Source: Aquiluna sp.
GTDB taxonomy: Bacteria > Actinomycetota > Actinomycetes > Actinomycetales > Microbacteriaceae
Assembly: GCA_023260495.1 (NCBI GenBank)
Contig: JALQVB010000028.1
Span: 1 to 12,408 of the forward strand
Direction of reading: 5' to 3'
Length of the DNA stretch: 12,408 bases
Position numbers and translations under genes: made by a program. Under the pieces are notes generated by a model, which saw nothing but the letters and a program-made list of their open reading frames with translations, had not been told where the DNA came from and did not search any database. This document shows, piece after piece, positions 5,782 to 11,422 of the stretch; positions within the stretch are counted from its first letter, which is position 1; every line of letters starts with the position of its first letter.

Positions 5782-5810
5782 AGAGTAACCGAGGCTCTGA
5801 GCTTTGTCTC
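5782..5810 (-). promoter_or_regulatory. Putative DUF1844 gene promoter
   Basis: On the complement, GAGACA (5810-5805) and TACTCT (5787-5782) are 17 nt apart, giving a short leader to the TTG start at 5749. It mirrors the infC promoter across the inverted repeat. The -35 matches TTGACA at only four of six bases, so this is tentative. Confidence 0.35.
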
Positions 5811-5929
5811 AGTGAAGAAGTGGATTGCAATCCCACCTGACAACCGACTCTTAGGTTCATCGGGTTTGAGCGCTGGTCTGTTTCTGCATGCCCGTCCGGG
5901 CGAGTCAACAATGGTTGTAAGGAGCTAAC
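5785..5929 (+). promoter_or_regulatory. Structured 5' leader of infC-rpmI-rplT, candidate autoregulatory RNA
   Basis: Several local hairpins can be drawn by eye. CTGAG/CTCAG occupies 5797-5801 and 5808-5812. GTGG-ATT/AAT-CCAC occupies 5820-5836, with one bulge. GCCC/GGGC is at 5890-5893 and 5898-5901. CAAC/GTTG occupies 5906-5909 and 5914-5917 and ends one base before the Shine-Dalgarno sequence. A five-codon ORF (5911-5928, encoding MVVRS) contains the Shine-Dalgarno sequence and stops 1 nt before the infC AUC codon. In Proteobacteria and Firmicutes this operon is controlled by L20 binding its leader and by IF3 sensing the start codon. Whether either applies here is inference; no known Rfam leader was recognised. 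Confidence 0.45.
5919..5924 (+). promoter_or_regulatory. Ribosome binding site that fixes the infC start at AUC
   Basis: AAGGAG lies 5 nt before ATC 5930. An in-frame TAA at 5918-5920 rules out any upstream start, and no ATG, GTG or TTG occurs in frame before GTG 6011, which has no ribosome site. The position therefore identifies AUC 5930 as the initiator. Confidence 0.85.
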
Positions 5930-6505
5930 ATCAGCGATCCGCGCATCAATGAGCGTATTCGTGTACCAGAAGTCCGACTTATTGGCCCATCGGGTGAACA
6001 GGTTGGCGTTGTGTCCATCGAGCAGGCTCTGCGAATGGCCCAGGACAACGATCTCGACCTAGTCGAGGTTGCCCCAGGCTCAAACCCTCCGGTATGCAAG
6101 GTAATGGACTACGGAAAGTTCAAGTACGAGGCAGCCCAGAAGGTTCGCGAGGCTCGCAAGAACCAGGTCAACACGGTTCTGAAGACGGTGAGATTCGGTC
6201 TCAAGATTGATGATCACGACTTCAGCACGAAGGTTGGTCAGGTTCGTAAGTTCCTGAAGGCTGGCGACAAGGTAAAGGTCATGGTTGTCTTCCGTGGTCG
6301 TGAGCAGTCTCGTCCAGAAATGGGCGTAAAGCTGCTGCAGCGACTTGCTGAGGAGGCAGGCGAGTTCGGTGCCGTGGAGTCAAACCCTTCTATCGATGGC
6401 CGCAACATGGTCATGGTCATCGGGCCATTGAAAAACAAGGCTGAGGCAAGGGCCGAAGCAAAGCGCGCTCAAGACAAGAGCGCCAAGGCGACTGAAGAGA
6501 AATAA
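5930..6505 (+). CDS. infC: Translation initiation factor IF-3 (AUC start)
   Basis: This 191-residue IF3 binds the 30S subunit, prevents premature 50S joining and discriminates against non-canonical start codons and tRNAs. The N-terminal domain (about 1-78) begins SDPRINERIRVPEVRLIGP and includes PPVCKVMDYGKFKYE (53-67). A linker helix leads to the C-terminal domain (about 85-168) with KIDDHDFSTK, FLKAGDKVKV and FRGRE (121-125). A charged KAEARAEAKRAQ tail follows. The start is the rare ATC at 5930: it has a strong AAGGAG site, and the encoded N-terminus matches the family from residue 2. Starting at GTG 6011 would delete 27 conserved residues. Rare start codons in infC are a known device for IF3 autorepression (AUU in E. 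coli). It is first gene of infC-rpmI-rplT. Confidence 0.93.
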   Translation: MSDPRINERIRVPEVRLIGPSGEQVGVVSIEQALRMAQDNDLDLVEVAPGSNPPVCKVMDYGKFKYEAAQKVREARKNQVNTVLKTVRFGLKIDDHDFSTKVGQVRKFLKAGDKVKVMVVFRGREQSRPEMGVKLLQRLAEEAGEFGAVESNPSIDGRNMVMVIGPLKNKAEARAEAKRAQDKSAKATEEK

Positions 6506-6514
6506 GGAGAGATC

Positions 6515-6709
6515 ATGCCGAAGATGAAGACCCACTCGGGCGCCAAAAAGCGTTTCCGCTTTACTGGCAGCGGCAAGCTCATGAAGCAGCAGATCAACAT
6601 GCGTCACAACCTGGAGCACAAGAGCTCACGCAGGACTCGTCGCCTGAACCAGGACCAGGTGGTTTCACCTGCAGATTTCAAGAAGCTGAAGAAGCAGCTC
6701 GGACGCTAG
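6515..6709 (+). CDS. rpmI: 50S ribosomal protein L35 (bL35)
   Basis: A 64-residue, very basic protein with the L35 signature MPKMKTHSGAKKRFRFTGSGK at its N-terminus and a C-terminal DFKKLKKQLG. It is a component of the large ribosomal subunit. ATG 6515 follows AAGGAGA (6504-6510), which overlaps the infC stop codon, giving a 9-nt intergenic gap. It lies between infC and rplT, the universal bacterial order, and shares their transcript. Confidence 0.98.
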   Translation: MPKMKTHSGAKKRFRFTGSGKLMKQQINMRHNLEHKSSRRTRRLNQDQVVSPADFKKLKKQLGR

Positions 6710-6719
6710 GAGATAGAAA

Positions 6720-7103
6720 ATGGCAAGAGTAAAAAACGCTGTCAACTCGCTGAAGAAGCGTCGCGTAGTACTTGAGCGTGCTCACGGATACCGTGGCCAG
6801 CGCTCACGTCTATACCGTCAGGCAAAGCAGCAGCTGCTGCACTCGTTTGTCTACGCATACAACGACCGTCGTAAGCGCAAGGGTGACTTCCGTCGCCTAT
6901 GGATCAGCCGCATCAACGCAGCTGCCCGTCTAAACGGCATGACCTACAACCGCTTCATCCAGGGCCTAAACCTGGCAGGCATTGAGGTTGACCGTCGAAT
7001 CCTGGCTGACCTAGCCGTGAACGATGCGAAGGCTTTTGCAACCTTGGTTGCATCGGCAAAGGCTGCACTGCCAGAGGATGTAAACGCTCCAAAGGCTAGC
7101 TAG
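6720..7103 (+). CDS. rplT: 50S ribosomal protein L20 (bL20)
   Basis: A 127-residue basic protein. The extended N-terminal tail (MARVKNAVNSLKKRRVVLERAHGYRGQRSRLYRQAKQQ) threads into 23S rRNA and the C-terminal globular domain begins near residue 60 (LWISRINAAARLNGMTYNRFIQGL). L20 is required for early 50S assembly and in several phyla represses its own operon by binding the leader mRNA. GGAGAT upstream of ATG 6720 is the ribosome site. The C-terminus has a short extension (about residues 118-127) beyond the usual family end. The stop codon is 2 nt from the start of the methyltransferase gene, and a strong terminator begins 52 nt downstream inside that gene. Confidence 0.98.
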   Translation: MARVKNAVNSLKKRRVVLERAHGYRGQRSRLYRQAKQQLLHSFVYAYNDRRKRKGDFRRLWISRINAAARLNGMTYNRFIQGLNLAGIEVDRRILADLAVNDAKAFATLVASAKAALPEDVNAPKAS

Positions 7104-7105
7104 TC

Positions 7106-7903
7106 ATGAGCGACCTTGGTTCAGCCCGAATCAAGGAGGTCGCTCGCCTACATCAAAAAGATGCCCGGTTAGAAACCGGGCTCTTTTTGCTTGAGGGGCC
7201 TCAGGGGCTAAAGGAACTGGTTGGTTCGCCGGAGCTTGTGGTGGAGATTTTCGCGACAACTTCGGCGCTTGATCGCTACTCCGCTGAGTTTGGTGCGCTG
7301 TCTGCCGCAGGCTGCAACGTGGTGGGAGTTTCCGAGAAGACCATGGAGCGCATCAGCGACACCAAGACCCCGCAGGGTGTGGTGGCCGTGTTACGGCAGT
7401 TTGATATCGAGCTTGACGATCTGGTTACCTCTAAACCCAGGCTGGTTGCAGTGCTGGATCGAATTCAAGACCCAGGAAACGCCGGAACTGTGTTGCGGGC
7501 TGCGGATGCTGCAGGCGCCGATGGCGTGGTGCTAAGTAAGCAATCGGTGGATCTATACAACCCCAAACTGGTCCGCTCTACTGCCGGCAGCTTGATGCAC
7601 ATTCCAGCTGCAACGGAAGTGGACACGCTATTGACCATTGCCAAACTCCAGGCGGCCGGGATGCAGGTTTTCGCCACTAGCGGCGGGGGAGAGCCGCTCA
7701 CTGCGCTGGGAAGTGAAGTGCTATCCAAGCCAACCGCATGGGTATTTGGCAATGAGGCATCGGGAGTGTCTCGGGCAATCGTCGATGCCTGCGACAAAAC
7801 AGTTGCGATACCTATCTATGGCAGTGCCGAGTCGTTGAATCTCAGCACCGCCGCGGCAATTTGTCTCTACACAAGCGCCTTTGCCCAGCGAGCCAATCAC
7901 TAA
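7106..7903 (+). CDS. SpoU/TrmH-family rRNA 2'-O-ribose methyltransferase (YsgA-like)
   Basis: A 265-residue SPOUT methyltransferase using S-adenosylmethionine. The N-terminal substrate-binding domain (about 1-100) includes the family hallmark GLFLLEGPQGLKEL (25-38) and SDTKTPQGVVAV (84-95). The catalytic knotted domain carries motif 1 DRIQDPGNAGTVLRAA (118-133, catalytic arginine R131), motif 2 AWVFGNEASGVS (211-222) and motif 3 IPIYGSAESLNLSTAAAI (235-252). The Bacillus homologue YsgA also sits upstream of pheS and methylates 23S rRNA, but the target nucleotide here cannot be read from sequence. ATG 7106 lies 2 nt after the rplT stop with no clear ribosome site, so translation is probably coupled to rplT. 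Codons 17-28 contain a strong intrinsic-terminator sequence. Confidence 0.9.
   Translation: MSDLGSARIKEVARLHQKDARLETGLFLLEGPQGLKELVGSPELVVEIFATTSALDRYSAEFGALSAAGCNVVGVSEKTMERISDTKTPQGVVAVLRQFDIELDDLVTSKPRLVAVLDRIQDPGNAGTVLRAADAAGADGVVLSKQSVDLYNPKLVRSTAGSLMHIPAATEVDTLLTIAKLQAAGMQVFATSGGGEPLTALGSEVLSKPTAWVFGNEASGVSRAIVDACDKTVAIPIYGSAESLNLSTAAAICLYTSAFAQRANH
7155..7188 (+). terminator. Intrinsic terminator embedded in the methyltransferase coding sequence
   Basis: GCCCGGTT (7163-7170) and AACCGGGC (7174-7181) form a perfect 8-bp stem around a 3-nt loop and are followed by TCTTTTT (7182-7188). The stem can extend by seven more pairs because AAAAAGA (7155-7161) is complementary to that T-tract, with only T7162 bulged. 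This is the best terminator in the window and lies 52-85 nt after the rplT stop, where the end of the infC-rpmI-rplT transcript is expected. It falls inside codons 17-28 of the methyltransferase, within the conserved family N-terminus. It probably acts as a partial terminator or attenuator; a ribosome translating the methyltransferase would disrupt it (inference). Confidence 0.85.
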
Positions 7904-7906
7904 ACT
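7901..7906 (+). promoter_or_regulatory. Possible leaderless -10 element for pheS
   Basis: TAAACT is followed by 7 nt and then GTG 7914, the pheS start judged best by homology. Its first three bases are the methyltransferase stop codon. No Shine-Dalgarno sequence precedes GTG 7914, so transcription starting at the G of GTG would give a leaderless mRNA. A -35 is not evident (TTGCCC at 7881 is only 14 nt away). Confidence 0.4.
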
Positions 7907-7913
7907 TGGTCAG

Positions 7914-8945
7914 GTGCCTGAGCTTAACCCAACTACAGTCCAAGCTGCCCTAGATGCCGCCTTGGAGCAAGTCGCTGCTGCCCAAACGGCAGCCGAGCTG
8001 AGAGCGGCAAAGGCACAAGTCGTTGGTGAAGCTTCAGAGATTTCAAAGCTAAATGCCGAGATAAAAAACCTCCCGGGTGACAAAAAAGCCGAAGCTGGAA
8101 AGCTGGTTGGCGGCGCCAGAGGTCAGCTAAATGCCGCCTTCGAGGCCAAGCTTGCCGATCTAGGAAAGATTGAGCGTGACCAGAAGCTGGCCGAAGAAGC
8201 GCTCGATATGACGGCTGTTGCCGGAACCCTTCCTCGCGGTGCTCGCCACCCGTTGTCGCTGCTAATGGATCAGATTGGCGACGTGTTTGTCGGCATGGGA
8301 TGGGAAATCGCGGACGGGCCGGAGCTGGAGAATGAGTGGTTTAACTTCGATGCCCTGAATTTCCACCCCGATCACCCGGCGCGCGCCATGCAGGACACCT
8401 TTTTTGTAGCTCCCGTGGAGAATCACTTGCTGTTGCGCACCCACACATCTCCAGTGCAGGTGCGTTCCATGCTGGAGCGGGAACTGCCACTTTATGTCTT
8501 GTGCCCAGGACGGGTGTTCCGCACCGATGAGCTTGATGCCACTCACACCCCTGTGTTTCACCAGGTAGAAGGGCTGGCCGTGGACAAGGGTTTGACGATG
8601 GCCGATTTGCGTGGCACGCTCGAGCACTTTGCGAGAGTTATGTTTGGCCCAGAGGCCAAGATTCGCCTGCGTCCTAGCTTCTTCCCATTCACCGAGCCTT
8701 CTGCAGAGCTTGATGTTTGGCACCCTGGAGCCAAGGGCGGGCCTCGCTGGGTCGAGTGGGGCGGCTGCGGCATGGTGAACCCTAACGTCTTGCTAGCCGC
8801 TGGCATTGATCCGGAGCAGTACTCGGGATTTGCCTTCGGAATGGGCATTGAGCGAACTTTGATGTTCCGCAATGGAGTGACCGACATGCACGACATGGTC
8901 GAGGCGGATGTTCGCTTCTCGAAGCAGTTTGGGTCGGTGATCTAA
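7914..8945 (+). CDS. pheS: Phenylalanine--tRNA ligase alpha subunit
   Basis: A class II aminoacyl-tRNA synthetase catalytic subunit (343 residues from GTG 7914) that forms an alpha2beta2 enzyme with PheT. An N-terminal helical coiled-coil arm for tRNA contact (about 5-95) is followed by the catalytic core: motif 1 region RGARHPLSLLMDQIGDVFVGMGW, ENEWFNFDALNFHPDHPAR, LLRTHTSPVQVRSML, motif 2 GRVFRTDELDATHTPVFHQVEGL (199-221), and motif 3 with the phenylalanine pocket SGFAFGMGIERTLMFRNGV (304-322). GTG 7914 gives an N-terminus (PELNPTTVQAALDAAL) like actinobacterial relatives. TTG 7881 (354 residues) would overlap the methyltransferase by 23 nt and add residues outside the family alignment. The stop overlaps pheT by one base (TAATG). 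Confidence 0.95.
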   Translation: MPELNPTTVQAALDAALEQVAAAQTAAELRAAKAQVVGEASEISKLNAEIKNLPGDKKAEAGKLVGGARGQLNAAFEAKLADLGKIERDQKLAEEALDMTAVAGTLPRGARHPLSLLMDQIGDVFVGMGWEIADGPELENEWFNFDALNFHPDHPARAMQDTFFVAPVENHLLLRTHTSPVQVRSMLERELPLYVLCPGRVFRTDELDATHTPVFHQVEGLAVDKGLTMADLRGTLEHFARVMFGPEAKIRLRPSFFPFTEPSAELDVWHPGAKGGPRWVEWGGCGMVNPNVLLAAGIDPEQYSGFAFGMGIERTLMFRNGVTDMHDMVEADVRFSKQFGSVI

Positions 8946-11422
8946 TGAAGGTTCCACTGAGTTGGCTGGGGGAGTTTGTTGAGCTCTCGCCCGGCACCAC
9001 CCCGCACGATGTCATGGCCGATCTGGTTCGGGTTGGCATCGAAGAGGAGGCCGCGATTGGCGGCGAGATCCAGGGGCCGATTGTTGTCGGTCAGGTTTTG
9101 GAGTTTGTCGAAGAGCCGCAATCAAATGGCAAAACAATTCGCTGGTGTCAGGTAAAGACCGGCAATGGCGAGGCTGACGTTCGGGGCATTGTTTGCGGTG
9201 CTCGCAACTTTGAAGTCGGTGACAAGGTCGTTGTCACTTTGCCTGGCTCGACGCTTCCCGGTGGGTTTCAGATTTCCGCCCGCAAGACCTATGGACATGT
9301 CTCGGACGGAATGATTGCTTCAGCTCGAGAGCTGGGTCTGGGGGATGACCACGACGGGATCCTGCGGCTTGTCACCTTGGGCCTTGACCCAGAACTTGGC
9401 ACCGATGCACTGGAGCTGCTTGGTTTGAACGAGAGTGCGGCCGAGGTGAACGTCACCCCGGATCGCGGCTATTGCTTCTCGATTCGCGGAATCGCGCGCG
9501 AGTACTCGCATGCCACCGGTAAGCCATTTACCGACCCGGTGAGCCTGGTCGAGCCGAAGGCTGGTGCTGGCTTTTCACTCAGCGTCACCGACTCTGCTCC
9601 GATTCACGGGACTCCTGGTTGCAATCGGTTTGTGCTGCTGGCAGTGGAGGGAATTGACGCTACTGCACCAACGCCATCCTGGATGGCTACCCGGCTAAAG
9701 CTGGCCGGCATGAGGTCAATTTCCATTGCGGTTGACATCACCAACTACGTAATGCTCGAGCTGGGTCAACCGCTTCACGCCTATGACCTTGACAAGCTGG
9801 ACGGCGGTATCACTGTTCGTAGGGCCCAGTCCGGCGAGAAAATTGTCACCCTCGATGACAAAGAGCGTCAACTTGACGCAGAGGACCTTCTGATTTGCGA
9901 CGACTCGGGCCCAATTGGTATCGCCGGTGTCATGGGCGGTGCTCGCACGGAGGTTAGCGACAGCACAACTCGCGTCCTTTTAGAGGCAGCGATTTTTGAC
10001 CCAATCTCGATTGCGCGCAGTGCGCGCCGGCACAAGCTTCCATCTGAAGCCTCAAAGCGTTACGAGCGCGGCGTGGACTCGCAGGTATCGGCATTTGCCG
10101 CCGCCAGGGCCGCTCAGCTGCTGCAGGAGTTGGCCGGTGGCACGATCGGCACGCTTGGTTCTGACTGGTCGGAGCAAAGCGATAGGGCAGCAATTGAGAT
10201 GCCGTTGGATTTCCCATCTCAGCTGGTCGGTTTTGAATTCAGCAAGCAGCAGGTGCTGGACTCGCTAGAGCTGATTGGATGCTCGGTCGAGGCTGAAGGT
10301 GAAGTTCTCAAGGTGACGCCACCGACCTGGCGCCCAGATCTAAATCACAAGACTGACTTGGCCGAGGAAGTAGCAAGGCTGGTTGGCTATGAGCACATCC
10401 CGTCGACCATCCCCGTTGCACCTCCCGGCCGCGGACTGACTCGCACTCAAAAGCTTCGCCGCAATGTTCTCTCCACGCTCACCGGTGCGGGCTTTGTGGA
10501 GGTTTTGAACTACCCGTTCTTGTCCAATGAGCAGAACGTTTGGTTCTCCTCAGATAAGGCAATCCTGCTTGAGAATCCGCTTCAGGGGGAGTTCCCTGAG
10601 CTTCGGCAAGATCTGCTCCCTGGATTGATTCAAGCTGCGGCGAGAAACGTATCGCGTGGACATGTTGATCTGGCACTTATCGAGGAGGGTTCGGTTTTCC
10701 GATCGGCACCGGGCGCACCAGTTCTAACTCTCCCAATTGGAAATCAGCGACCATCGCCGGCAGACTTGGAAAAGCTAGACGCCAGTATTCCGCGGCAGCC
10801 GAGGCACCTTGCCGGTGTTTTGGTCGGAGATTGGACACCGCAGGCCCCAGGCTCGAAGCCGGTCCCAGCCGGTCTGAGTCAAGCGATTGCCGCCACTCAG
10901 CTGGTGGCAGGCGTAACCGGAGCGCAGTTGGAGCTGCACCAGACTGAGGTGCAGGGCCTGCATCCTGGCCGGTCCGCTCAGCTAGTTGTTTCTGGTGAAG
11001 TGGTTGGGTTCGTAGGAGAGCTGCACCCTGAGATTGCAGAGCAAAGTCACCTATCCGGACGAGTCTCGGTTTTTGAAGTTGACCTGACTCGCTTGTTTGA
11101 TCTTGCCCCTGAAATAACCACCGCCAGTGAGTTAAGCGTGATGCCAGTTGCAACGCAGGATTTGTCACTGGTCGTTTCGACTGATCTTCCGGCTGCCCAG
11201 TTGCAGAGGGTCCTTAGCGAGGCTGCCGGCGAACTGCTCGAGTCGATCAGGCTGGTTGACGATTACCGCGGCGCAGGATTAGAAGAAGGTAAGAAATCGC
11301 TCACCTTCGCCCTGGTTTTCCGGGCCAAGGACCGGACTCTGACTCAGGCCGAAGCAACCGCTGCCAAGGAGCAGGCCGTTAGCGCAGCTGCAGAAAAGTT
11401 TGGGGCGGAGCTGAGAGCATGA
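8945..11422 (+). CDS. pheT: Phenylalanine--tRNA ligase beta subunit
   Basis: An 825-residue PheT, normal full length. Domains in order: N-terminal B1 with the EMAP-like tRNA-binding fold (about 40-150, including VKTGNGEADVRGIVCGARNF); B3/B4 editing domain that hydrolyses mischarged Tyr-tRNAPhe (about 215-400, with GCNRFVLLAVEGID, SISIAVDITNYVMLELGQPLHAYD and GIAGVMGG); B5 (about 410-485, with TPPTWRPDLNHKTDLAEEVARLVGYE); a catalytic-like core without class II active-site function (about 500-715); and a C-terminal ferredoxin-fold anticodon-binding domain (about 731-825, from SVMPVATQDLSLVV). ATG 8945 shares one base with the pheS stop, so coupled translation and 1:1 stoichiometry are expected. 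Its stop overlaps the argC start (ATGA). Confidence 0.97.
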   Translation: MKVPLSWLGEFVELSPGTTPHDVMADLVRVGIEEEAAIGGEIQGPIVVGQVLEFVEEPQSNGKTIRWCQVKTGNGEADVRGIVCGARNFEVGDKVVVTLPGSTLPGGFQISARKTYGHVSDGMIASARELGLGDDHDGILRLVTLGLDPELGTDALELLGLNESAAEVNVTPDRGYCFSIRGIAREYSHATGKPFTDPVSLVEPKAGAGFSLSVTDSAPIHGTPGCNRFVLLAVEGIDATAPTPSWMATRLKLAGMRSISIAVDITNYVMLELGQPLHAYDLDKLDGGITVRRAQSGEKIVTLDDKERQLDAEDLLICDDSGPIGIAGVMGGARTEVSDSTTRVLLEAAIFDPISIARSARRHKLPSEASKRYERGVDSQVSAFAAARAAQLLQELAGGTIGTLGSDWSEQSDRAAIEMPLDFPSQLVGFEFSKQQVLDSLELIGCSVEAEGEVLKVTPPTWRPDLNHKTDLAEEVARLVGYEHIPSTIPVAPPGRGLTRTQKLRRNVLSTLTGAGFVEVLNYPFLSNEQNVWFSSDKAILLENPLQGEFPELRQDLLPGLIQAAARNVSRGHVDLALIEEGSVFRSAPGAPVLTLPIGNQRPSPADLEKLDASIPRQPRHLAGVLVGDWTPQAPGSKPVPAGLSQAIAATQLVAGVTGAQLELHQTEVQGLHPGRSAQLVVSGEVVGFVGELHPEIAEQSHLSGRVSVFEVDLTRLFDLAPEITTASELSVMPVATQDLSLVVSTDLPAAQLQRVLSEAAGELLESIRLVDDYRGAGLEEGKKSLTFALVFRAKDRTLTQAEATAAKEQAVSAAAEKFGAELRA

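Noticed and set aside
5734..5928. 64-codon frame ending just before infC
   Set aside because: It runs over the DUF1844 start, the promoters and the leader hairpins, has no ribosome site and resembles nothing; only its last five codons (MVVRS) are noted as part of the leader.
7192..7203. Palindrome TGAGGGGCCTCA just after the embedded terminator
   Set aside because: The stem has only four usable pairs and falls in conserved codons (LEGPQ); it adds nothing beyond the strong terminator before it.
8399..8405. T-run in pheS as a possible terminator or slippage site
   Set aside because: No GC stem precedes it and the reading frame is continuous and conserved on both sides.
10677..11168. 163-codon complement frame opposite pheT
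   Set aside because: It has no domain or ribosome site, and pheT is intact and conserved over the same bases.
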